Source: CAYYAQ01 sp964469555 (lineage in GTDB: Bacteria > Planctomycetota > UBA1135 > UBA2386). From it: 26,429 bases of DNA. Made by a program: the position numbers and the translations under genes. The stretch covers positions 1-26,429 of the forward strand of contig CAYYAQ010000068.1 in assembly GCA_964469555.1 (NCBI GenBank), written 5' to 3'. Of the stretch, positions 16,531-23,354 are shown piece after piece; within the stretch, counting starts at the first letter, position 1; each line of letters starts with the position of its first letter. Under the pieces are notes generated by a model. It was given only the letters and a program-made list of their open reading frames with translations. It was not told the DNA's origin and did no database searches.

Positions 16531-17046
16531 CTACAGGCCCGCAACTGTGAGCTGCACAGCCGTGGTCGTGATCAGGGAACCCGCTGATGGATCGCCCGCC
16601 AAAGCCCACTGCGCAAACACGACCGCTCCGCCGAGGCTCGTGTCGACGGGAATCGTCAGCTTGACTGGCGCGACGGGGTTCATGATCACCGCGAGGTCCC
16701 ACGACGAGTTGATGAAACAACCCGGGAACCCGATCGCTGTCAGGTTGAACGGGAGCGGTGCCCCGCTCCACATAGTCCTGGACGCACCCAAGAAGAGCGC
16801 CCCGGTCGTGGCCGTCGTGTTGCTGGCTTCGATGATGATCGTTTCGCCGATGCGCGGCACTCCCGACACGCCGAGCACGGGCAGACCCTTCGATCCGGCG
16901 CAGGCTTTGCCAAATTGCGTGATCGGAACGACCAACTGAACGCTGCCCAGGCGCTGGGTGCCGCTGAGCGCGAGGAAGACGAGCAGGACCAACGCAGTCC
17001 GTGTGGTTTGCGAGGCGATGCGCGGCACCATCGGAGAGTAGTACAT
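16531..17046 (-). CDS. Secreted single-module protein of planctomycete style
   Basis: The product is 171 aa from ATG 17046 (a second ATG at 17031 is possible). A hydrophobic signal segment TALVLLVFLALSG spans about residues 17-29. The mature part begins with a CAGSKGLPVL block, then VPRIGETIIIEASN, GAPLPFNLTAIGFPGCF and a final beta-rich stretch VKLTIPVDTSLGG to the end. I recognise this as the module often found at the C-terminus of large secreted planctomycete proteins; here it stands alone. The two conserved Cys (in CAGS and PGCF) may form a disulphide. Its function is unknown, probably cell-surface or sorting related. It is divergent from mutA across a 167-base gap (17047-17213). Confidence 0.72.
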   Translation of the reverse strand: MYYSPMVPRIASQTTRTALVLLVFLALSGTQRLGSVQLVVPITQFGKACAGSKGLPVLGVSGVPRIGETIIIEASNTTATTGALFLGASRTMWSGAPLPFNLTAIGFPGCFINSSWDLAVIMNPVAPVKLTIPVDTSLGGAVVFAQWALAGDPSAGSLITTTAVQLTVAGL

Positions 17047-17198
17047 CGTCGAGCCTCGAGGCTGGGGTCGTAGGGGCGGCGCTAGCCTCGGCGTCGTAAC
17101 CTGAACCGAGGCCGGCCCACCCCGAAACCCGCGTACCAGCTCGAAAGTGGATCCGTGCTATTGAATGGTGATCGAGCTGCGCTGAGTCTCCCTCCGGG

Positions 17199-17204
17199 TA
17201 TAAA
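17199..17204 (+). promoter_or_regulatory. Possible -10 hexamer (TATAAA) of the mutA-mutB-meaB operon
   Basis: TATAAA ends 9 bases before the mutA ATG at 17214, leaving room for a leader of only 2-3 bases. No Shine-Dalgarno sequence is present. No consensus -35 lies 17 bases upstream. The gap 17047-17213 has no visible cobalamin-riboswitch box. Confidence 0.4.
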
Positions 17205-17213
17205 CATCGTCGC

Positions 17214-19235
17214 ATGCACCGTAGTAACACCGACAAGGCGCTGCGTCTGGACGAGTTCGAGGTCCCCAGCCATGACGACTGGATGGCCCAGGTCGATCGC
17301 GAGCTGAGGTCGCGGACACTCGACGATCTCAGGTGGCAGCCGGACGAAGGGATCGATTTGCCGCCGGTGTTCACAAGTCGCAATCTCGAAGGGCTCCCCC
17401 ATCTCGCGACCGGTGTGGCGAACTTGCTCACGCCCACGGGGCCATGGAAGATCCGCCAACGCATCGACGCGCCGACGCCGGAGATGGCGGCGCGGCAGTG
17501 CCAGCAAGCGCTCGAAGGTGGCGCGGACGAACTCCTGATTCGCCTCGACCGGCTGGCAAGGCACGGGGTCGATCCAGGCATCCTCGCCGATTCGGACGAC
17601 ATCGCCGAGAAGGTTCAATCCGAGCCCGGCGAGGACGGCTGCGCGATCTACCACTTGGGTGCACTCGAACAAGTGCTCGCCGACGTCGATCTCAGTCAAA
17701 CACGCGTCGCGTTCGACGCGGGCGCCGGTAGCTTCGCGGTGCACGACATGCTGCGAGTCATCGCGAAAAAGCGTGGCCACAGCGGGAAACTGAACGTCGA
17801 ACTCGGTCTCGATCCGATGGGCGAACTCGCGCGGGGACCGAGCAACTCGCCGGTGATTCCGGAGCTGATGGGGTGGTTGGGCGCGGAAGACGCCACACCA
17901 CTCGCGATCCACAGCATCGGCTACCACCGGGCGGGAGCGTCTGCCACACAGGAACTCGCCTGCACGATCGCGACGGGGATCTGGTACCTGCAACTTCTAA
18001 CAGACCCGCCGCCCCATACGTTCTTCCCGGAACTCGACGTCGCGCTACCCATCGACACGGCGGTGCGCTCGATCGGCCTTCGCATGACTGTGAACACCGA
18101 CATCTACGTGGAGATTGCGAAACTCCGCGCAGTGCGCCTCCTTTGGGCCAAGGTCGCGCACGCCTTCGGCGCGACGGATCTCCGCGTCACCCTCAACGCA
18201 GAGAGCAGCGACAGGTCCTGGTCCGAAGATGACGTCCACACGAATCTCCTGCGCAGCAACCTCCAGGCGTTCATCGCGTCGCTCTCCGGTTGCGACTCCA
18301 TCACGATCTCGCCGTTCGACACGACGCACGACGAGCAGGCGCATGCCCTGGCCCGCAACCAGCTGATCCTCTTGCGCGAAGAATCGATGATGCAGCGCGT
18401 GCAGAACCCGTGCGGCGGTTCGTACACGATCGAATCGCTGACCGATCGCTTGGCCCGAAACGCGTGGAGTCTCGTGCAAGAGATCCAGTCGCATGGAGGG
18501 ATGTACGCTGCCCTCGACGGTTTCGTGCAATCGCAGATAGCCGCATCGGGAACGCGGCGACGCCAGAACATCGAGACGAGATCTCGGACCCTCGTCGGAA
18601 TCAATCGGTTCTTCGACCCCAAGTATCGGAAGGGCGAACTGACGCTGCCGGAATCCGAGTCGATTCGCCGTGCACACACGGAATACCTCACAAATCGCGG
18701 ACCGGTGGACGTCCAGTTCGGGTTGGACGTCCAAGACGGCGTGAATGCGGCGACCAACGGCGCGACCCTCGGAGAGATGACGCACGCCTCTCGCATGCAA
18801 AACCTGATCGATTCACAGGACCGGTTCCTCTGCCAATCGCCCGAAGGCATGGGCTTCGAGACGCTCCGCAGCATGGTAGTCGAGCGGAAGTTCGCAGTGC
18901 AGCCGATCCTCGTCGGCGACCTGAAGCTGGCTCGTGCACGCGAGGCGTTCGCCCGGGACATCTTCACCGTCGGGGGTTTCGACGTGCTCGAATCGATCAC
19001 CGCGGGGGACGGCGTCGCGCACAACACACCAGTTGTGGTGATGTGCGGCGAGGATGCACTCGTGGACGACCTTGCGCAGGAACTCGACGGGAACTTCGAA
19101 CTCTGCGTCGCCGGCGCACCCCGACCGGACATCGAGGCGACGTTCCTCTTCCGCGGCTGCAACGCGCTGCGAGCACTTCGCGGGCTCTACCTATCGCTCA
19201 CCGAAGAACAAGACGGTCCGGAGGGCGACGCATGA
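17214..19235 (+). CDS. mutA: Methylmalonyl-CoA mutase small (non-catalytic) subunit
   Basis: The product is 673 aa, a usual length for the alpha/small chain of heterodimeric methylmalonyl-CoA mutase. The TIM-barrel part is recognisable from RNLEGLPHLATGVANLL through VEIAKLRAVRLLWAKV, SISPFD-type ITISPFDTTHDEQ and NPCGGSYTIESLTDRLA. The C-terminal domain (about 530-660) has the flavodoxin-like B12 fold but lacks the D-x-H-x-x-G cobalamin ligand motif, as expected for the subunit that stabilises MutB rather than binding cofactor. Its stop codon overlaps the mutB start (ATGA at 19232-19235), so the two chains are translationally coupled in a 1:1 manner. It is the first gene of a four-gene operon. 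Confidence 0.93.
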   Translation: MHRSNTDKALRLDEFEVPSHDDWMAQVDRELRSRTLDDLRWQPDEGIDLPPVFTSRNLEGLPHLATGVANLLTPTGPWKIRQRIDAPTPEMAARQCQQALEGGADELLIRLDRLARHGVDPGILADSDDIAEKVQSEPGEDGCAIYHLGALEQVLADVDLSQTRVAFDAGAGSFAVHDMLRVIAKKRGHSGKLNVELGLDPMGELARGPSNSPVIPELMGWLGAEDATPLAIHSIGYHRAGASATQELACTIATGIWYLQLLTDPPPHTFFPELDVALPIDTAVRSIGLRMTVNTDIYVEIAKLRAVRLLWAKVAHAFGATDLRVTLNAESSDRSWSEDDVHTNLLRSNLQAFIASLSGCDSITISPFDTTHDEQAHALARNQLILLREESMMQRVQNPCGGSYTIESLTDRLARNAWSLVQEIQSHGGMYAALDGFVQSQIAASGTRRRQNIETRSRTLVGINRFFDPKYRKGELTLPESESIRRAHTEYLTNRGPVDVQFGLDVQDGVNAATNGATLGEMTHASRMQNLIDSQDRFLCQSPEGMGFETLRSMVVERKFAVQPILVGDLKLARAREAFARDIFTVGGFDVLESITAGDGVAHNTPVVVMCGEDALVDDLAQELDGNFELCVAGAPRPDIEATFLFRGCNALRALRGLYLSLTEEQDGPEGDA

Positions 19236-21358
19236 GTGGCCACCCGGACTTCACCAAGATCCCGTACGGGTTCGACGACCTGCCGGCGGGGCCGCCTGAC
19301 AAAGTCGAGACGTTTCCCACAGCAGAGCAACTCGAAGTTCGCTCGCGCTACGAAGCCTCCGACCTCGAGGGCCTCGAGCACATCGACTTCTTGCCTGGCC
19401 TGCCACCGTTCGTCCGCGGTCCCTACACGACGATGTACGCCGCGCGGCCTTGGACCATCCGCCAGTACGCCGGTTTCTCGACCGCCGAGGACTCGAACGC
19501 ATTCTATCGCCGCAACCTCACGATGGGTCAGCAGGGTCTATCGGTCGCTTTCGACCTCGCGACGCACCGCGGATACGACAGCGACCACCCGCGTGTCCTC
19601 GGCGACGTCGGCATGGCCGGTGTCGCCATCGACTCCATCCTCGACATGGGGATCCTGTTCGACAAGATCCCCCTCGACCAGGTATCCGTCTCGATGACCA
19701 TGAACGGCGCGGTGATCCCGATCCTCGCGCTCTACATCCTTGCCGCGGAGGAACAGGGTGTAGCCCCGGACCAACTCGAAGGCACGATCCAGAACGACGT
19801 GCTCAAGGAGTTCATGGTCCGCAACACCTACATCTACCCACCGGAGCATTCGATGCGGATCATCGGCGACATCTTCGCGTACTGCGCGAAACACATGCCG
19901 AAGTTCAATTGCATCTCGGTCTCCGGCTACCACATGCACGAGGCCGGCGCGCCGGCGGACCTCGAACTCGCCTACACGCTGGCCAACGGCCTCGAGTATC
20001 TGCGCTGCGGACAGAAAGCCGGCCTCGAGATCGACGACTTCGCTCCGCGGATCTCGTTCTTTTGGGCGACGGGCATGAACTTCTTCATGGAGATCGCCAA
20101 GCTTCGCGCCGCGCGAATGCTGTGGGCGAAGATCGTTCGGCAAGTCGGCGGCAAGAGCGAGAAGTCGATGATGTTGCGCGCGCACACGCAGACGTCAGGA
20201 TGGTCCCTCACGGCGCAGGATCCGTTCAACAACGTGATGCGCACGACGGTCGAAGCACTCGCCGCGGTGATGGGCGGGACGCAGAGCCTCCACACCAACG
20301 CCCTCGACGAGGCGATCGCTCTCCCGAGCGAGTTCTCGGCGCGGATCGCAAGGAACACGCAACTCGTCCTGCAGGAAGAGACAGGGATGTGCGACGCCGT
20401 CGATCCGTTCGCGGGCTCCTACTACGTCGAACGGCTGACCCATGACCTGATGCACCGCGCCTGGTCACTCATCCAGGAGGTCGAGGAGCTCGGTGGCGTG
20501 GCCAAGGCGATCGAAACAGGTCTGCCGAAGCTGCGCATCGAAGAGGCCGCCGCCCGGCGCCAGGCCCGCATCGACTCAGGCCACGACGTCATCGTCGGCG
20601 TCAACCGCTACCGACCATCGAGTAACGAGAATCTCGACACTCTCGAAGTGGACAACACCGCGGTTCGCGAGAACCAGATCCGCAGGCTCAAGACCCTGCG
20701 CGCCGGGCGCGACGCGGCTCGCGTCGAGACTGCCCTCGCCGCACTCAGCGCTGGCGCCGCGAATGGAGGGAATCTCCTGGAACTCGCGGTCGACGCAGTG
20801 CGGGAAAGGGCGACAGTCGGCGAAGTGTCGACGGCGTTGGAAAAGATCTTTGATCGCTATCGAGCGAGCATCCAGAGCATCTCCGGCGTGTATGCTGCCG
20901 AGGCCAGCGACATGAGTTCGATCCGCGACGTAAGGGAGTTGACGGCGAAGTTCTTCGAAGAGACGGGGCGGCGACCGCGCATCCTCGTCGCGAAGTTGGG
21001 ACAAGACGGCCACGATCGCGGCGCAAAGATCATCTCGACAGCGTTCGCCGATCTCGGATTCGATGTCGACATCGGCCCGCTGTTCCAGACGCCGGAAGAA
21101 GTCGCACGCCAGGCCGTAGAGAACGATGTACATATCATCGGAATCTCGACACTCGCGGGAGCCCACAAGACCCTCGTCCCGCGACTCATCGACATCCTCC
21201 GCGAACAAGATTCAGAAATGCTCGTCGTCGCCGGGGGGGTCATCCCCAAACAAGACTACGATGCGCTCTCGCGAGCTGGTTGCGCCGCGGTCTTCGGGCC
21301 CGGCACAGTGATCCCGGACGCCGCGAAAAATCTCCTCCACCTTCTCAGCAAGTCATGA
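19232..21358 (+). CDS. mutB: Methylmalonyl-CoA mutase large (catalytic, B12-binding) subunit
   Basis: The product is 708 aa. It converts (R)-methylmalonyl-CoA to succinyl-CoA with adenosylcobalamin, the last step of propionyl-CoA use. Start ATG 19232 overlaps the mutA stop; the same frame is open far upstream inside mutA but that part is not coding. Active-site residues can be placed against the Propionibacterium enzyme with a constant offset of 10: Y79 in TIRQYAGF (Tyr89), Q187 in GTIQND (Gln197) and R197 in MVRNTYIYPP (Arg207). Tyr and Arg at these places select the dicarboxylic substrate. The B12 domain (about 575-708) has DGHDRG at 592-597 with axial ligand His594, and the GGVIPKQD and FGPGTVIP loops. 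All motifs look intact. Confidence 0.97.
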   Translation: MSGHPDFTKIPYGFDDLPAGPPDKVETFPTAEQLEVRSRYEASDLEGLEHIDFLPGLPPFVRGPYTTMYAARPWTIRQYAGFSTAEDSNAFYRRNLTMGQQGLSVAFDLATHRGYDSDHPRVLGDVGMAGVAIDSILDMGILFDKIPLDQVSVSMTMNGAVIPILALYILAAEEQGVAPDQLEGTIQNDVLKEFMVRNTYIYPPEHSMRIIGDIFAYCAKHMPKFNCISVSGYHMHEAGAPADLELAYTLANGLEYLRCGQKAGLEIDDFAPRISFFWATGMNFFMEIAKLRAARMLWAKIVRQVGGKSEKSMMLRAHTQTSGWSLTAQDPFNNVMRTTVEALAAVMGGTQSLHTNALDEAIALPSEFSARIARNTQLVLQEETGMCDAVDPFAGSYYVERLTHDLMHRAWSLIQEVEELGGVAKAIETGLPKLRIEEAAARRQARIDSGHDVIVGVNRYRPSSNENLDTLEVDNTAVRENQIRRLKTLRAGRDAARVETALAALSAGAANGGNLLELAVDAVRERATVGEVSTALEKIFDRYRASIQSISGVYAAEASDMSSIRDVRELTAKFFEETGRRPRILVAKLGQDGHDRGAKIISTAFADLGFDVDIGPLFQTPEEVARQAVENDVHIIGISTLAGAHKTLVPRLIDILREQDSEMLVVAGGVIPKQDYDALSRAGCAAVFGPGTVIPDAAKNLLHLLSKS

Positions 21359-22050
21359 CCGTCGCTCGCCCGCATTACTGTCTAGAAAACGCCTACGACT
21401 TGTTCGCGGCGCAGCTCCAGAACCTGGAAGCGGACGGCGCGCTGCTTCGCGCGACCGTCGCAATCTCGATGCACGAGATGCCGCACGTCAACTACGTTGA
21501 AGTCGAAGATCGACTTCAGGGTCTCGCGAACCGCGTGCTCTCTCGAGTGAGCTCGGACAACCCGAAAGCGCTGCTCGCGCACGCCCACGCGGTACTGTTC
21601 GACGAAGAGAAGTTCGTCGGCAACGTCGAGAACTACTACGACCCGGCAAACAGCTACATTCCCGAAGTTCTCGACAACAAGTGCGGCATCCCGATCACCT
21701 TGTGCCTGATCTACAAGGAAGTGCTCGAACGGGTCGGCCTGCACGTCGTCGGGACGAACTCGCCTGGTCACTTCCTGGCCAGTGTGTGGATCGATGGGAA
21801 TCCGATGATCGTCGACCCGTTCACCCGTGGTCGCGTACTCTCGCGCGCGGAGGCACGCGATCGCATCGCGGATTTGGTCGGAGATATCGACGAGGACAAG
21901 AACTTGTTCCAGCCAGCGACCAGCCTCGGTTGGTTGGGTCGCATCCTGCAGAATCTGTTGGTCGTCTTCGGTCAGTCCCGGCAGCAGGCGTCGCTCGCGG
22001 CGATGTTGGAGCTGCAGGCCTTGCTGGCGCGGGCCGACGAAGAGAAATGA
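21355..22050 (+). CDS. Transglutaminase-like protein of the SirB1 / Transglut_core2 family, between mutB and meaB
   Basis: The product is 231 aa from ATG 21355, which overlaps the mutB stop (ATGA); its own stop overlaps the meaB start the same way. Family marks: NVENYYDPANSYIPEVLDNK, CGIPITLCLIYKEVLERVGL, TNSPGHFLASV, and MIVDPFTRGR. A Cys-His-Asp set in transglutaminase order can be read as C110, H139 and D154. Many SirB1 relatives have a basic residue where C110 is, so this copy may be catalytically competent. Proteins of this fold can be proteases, amidases or peptide binders; the activity here is unknown. Placement inside a mutase/chaperone operon suggests a role in making, repairing or regulating the mutase, but that is inference. 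Confidence 0.8.
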   Translation: MTVARPHYCLENAYDLFAAQLQNLEADGALLRATVAISMHEMPHVNYVEVEDRLQGLANRVLSRVSSDNPKALLAHAHAVLFDEEKFVGNVENYYDPANSYIPEVLDNKCGIPITLCLIYKEVLERVGLHVVGTNSPGHFLASVWIDGNPMIVDPFTRGRVLSRAEARDRIADLVGDIDEDKNLFQPATSLGWLGRILQNLLVVFGQSRQQASLAAMLELQALLARADEEK

Positions 22051-23012
22051 GCAGAGGGTTGAATCAGTTGGTTGCCGGCATCGGAGCGGGCGACCGGCGG
22101 ACCCTGGCCCAGGCCATCACGCTCATCGAGAGCAACCGGGACGAGGACCTCGAAGCCTCGCAACAACTGCTCGAGGCAATCTCCGCGGACACGAGCTCCG
22201 CGATCCGCATCGGAATCACCGGCGTGCCCGGCGTGGGGAAGAGCACGTTCATCGACGCTTTCGGTTCGATGCTGACGAATCAGGGCATGAAGGTCGCGGT
22301 GCTCGCGGTCGATCCGTCGAGCACTGTCTCCGGCGGCAGCATCCTTGGTGACAAGACTCGCATGGATGCCCTCTCCCGCGATCCGAACGCGTTCGTGCGC
22401 CCGAGTCCGGGCGGCGGCGCGACCGGCGGCGTGGCGCGCTACACGCGCGAAGCGATTCTCGTGTGCGAAGCGGCGGGATTCGACGTCGTCCTCGTGGAGA
22501 CAATGGGCGTGGGCCAATCGGAGATCGCGGTCGCTCAGATGGTCGACACGTTCGTGCTACTCATGCTGACCGGAGCCGGCGACGAACTGCAGGGCATCAA
22601 GCGCGGTATCATGGAACTCGCGGACCTCGTCGTAATCCACAAGGCAGATGGCGCGAACGAGCAGCCAGCCCAGGTTGCCGCGCGCGAATATGCCGGCGCG
22701 CTGGCGCTGCTGCCCAATCGCTTCGCTGGATGGGACCCGGCGGTGCTCACCTGCTCGTCACAGACGGGCGCAGGGATCGACGAAGTGTTCGCGAAGATCG
22801 AAGCACACCGCGCAGCCCTCGGCGATGCAGGTCTCGCGGAGTTCCGTCGCGAACAGGCGCTGCATTGGTTCGACGAGACCTTGCGAGAAATGCTCGTGCG
22901 CGACTTCCTGAAGCGCGACCACGTGGCGAAGTCCCTCCCCGAGATCCGGACCGCGGTGCGATCCGGTCAACTGCAACCAACAGCCGCGGTGTTGAAACTC
23001 CTGGCGCACTAA
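22047..23012 (+). CDS. meaB: Methylmalonyl-CoA mutase-associated GTPase (MeaB/ArgK family)
   Basis: The product is 321 aa, the normal length. MeaB is a G3E-type GTPase that gates cobalamin loading and protects methylmalonyl-CoA mutase from inactivation. Start ATG 22047 overlaps the preceding stop; a longer in-frame extension lies inside the transglutaminase-like gene and is not coding. Motifs: P-loop GVPGVGKS at 59-66, AVDPSSTVSGGSILGDKTRM at 87-106, SPGGGATGGVAR at 120-131 and ETMGVGQSE at 151-159. The guanine-recognition motif reads H198-K199-A200-D201 instead of NKxD, an unusual change at a key residue. The C-terminal dimerisation part (ALHWFDETLREMLVRDF onward) is present. It is the last gene of the operon, followed by an inverted repeat. 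Confidence 0.93.
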   Translation: MSRGLNQLVAGIGAGDRRTLAQAITLIESNRDEDLEASQQLLEAISADTSSAIRIGITGVPGVGKSTFIDAFGSMLTNQGMKVAVLAVDPSSTVSGGSILGDKTRMDALSRDPNAFVRPSPGGGATGGVARYTREAILVCEAAGFDVVLVETMGVGQSEIAVAQMVDTFVLLMLTGAGDELQGIKRGIMELADLVVIHKADGANEQPAQVAAREYAGALALLPNRFAGWDPAVLTCSSQTGAGIDEVFAKIEAHRAALGDAGLAEFRREQALHWFDETLREMLVRDFLKRDHVAKSLPEIRTAVRSGQLQPTAAVLKLLAH

Positions 23013-23017
23013 GACCT

Positions 23018-23058
23018 GTTTCTTTCGATACTGCGCCGGCCACAGCATCGAAAGAAAC
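23018..23058. terminator. Inverted repeat, possible bidirectional terminator between convergent genes
   Basis: GTTTCTTTCGAT (23018-23029) is perfectly complementary to ATCGAAAGAAAC (23047-23058). A CTG/CAG pair can extend the stem inside the 17-base loop after one mismatch. It starts 5 bases after the meaB stop and lies 16 bases beyond the convergent small lipoprotein gene, the usual place for a shared terminator. No U-tract follows on either strand, so its strength is uncertain. Confidence 0.55.
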
Positions 23059-23074
23059 GCGGTCGGAGGATCGA

Positions 23075-23352
23075 TCAGCGACCGATCGTCGTCTGCAGGC
23101 CGTTTGAGAATCCGAGCCGGTTCCCCCGCGGGTCGATGATCCGCCCCGCGTCAGTGGCAGACGCGGTGTAGCCCACGGTCGTCAATTGCGACGCGAGAGA
23201 GGGAGCACAGTCACTCGGCGACTTGCCGGCACCGACTACAAAGAACGTCGTGCCGCCGACGCGGACCGCGGTCTTCGACGTCCCCACCGCGCAGCCGGCG
23301 ACCAACCCAACCCGAACAGGATCCCGAGGGTCGCCGTGCGGGCCTTGTCCAC
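23075..23352 (-). pseudogene. Small lipoprotein gene with an apparent one-base frameshift
   Basis: Starting at GTG 23352, two bases after the CotH gene's stop, the first frame reads VDKARTATLGILFGLG, a charged start plus hydrophobic core. It then turns into low-quality Arg-rich sequence and stops after 38 codons. The neighbouring frame, read from about 23305, continues LVAGC (a clean lipobox) and runs 70 more residues to the stop at 23075. Adding one G to the GGG run at 23306-23308 joins the two into a 92-residue lipoprotein. The mature part has VGGTTFFVVGAGKS and ends DPRGNRLGFSNGLQTTIG. The ending resembles either the close of the secreted-module family in the neighbouring genes or a VOC-type DPxGN motif; I cannot decide. 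It could be a sequencing error, a recent mutation or a real shift. Confidence 0.5.
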
Positions 23353-23354
23353 GT

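Noticed and set aside
17047..17213. Cobalamin riboswitch before mutA or icmF
   Set aside because: Neither intergenic region shows a recognisable B12-box or room for the full element, and both starts have a close -10-like hexamer.
18290..19231. Open frame upstream of mutB, giving a 1022-residue reading
   Set aside because: It overlaps mutA in another frame and reads as Arg/Pro/Gly-rich sequence; mutA is a clear family member, and mutB's true N-terminus is at 19232 with an ATGA overlap.
21681..22046. Upstream extension of meaB
   Set aside because: It lies inside the transglutaminase-like gene in another frame and has no family similarity; MeaB normally starts near residue 1 of the 22047 start.
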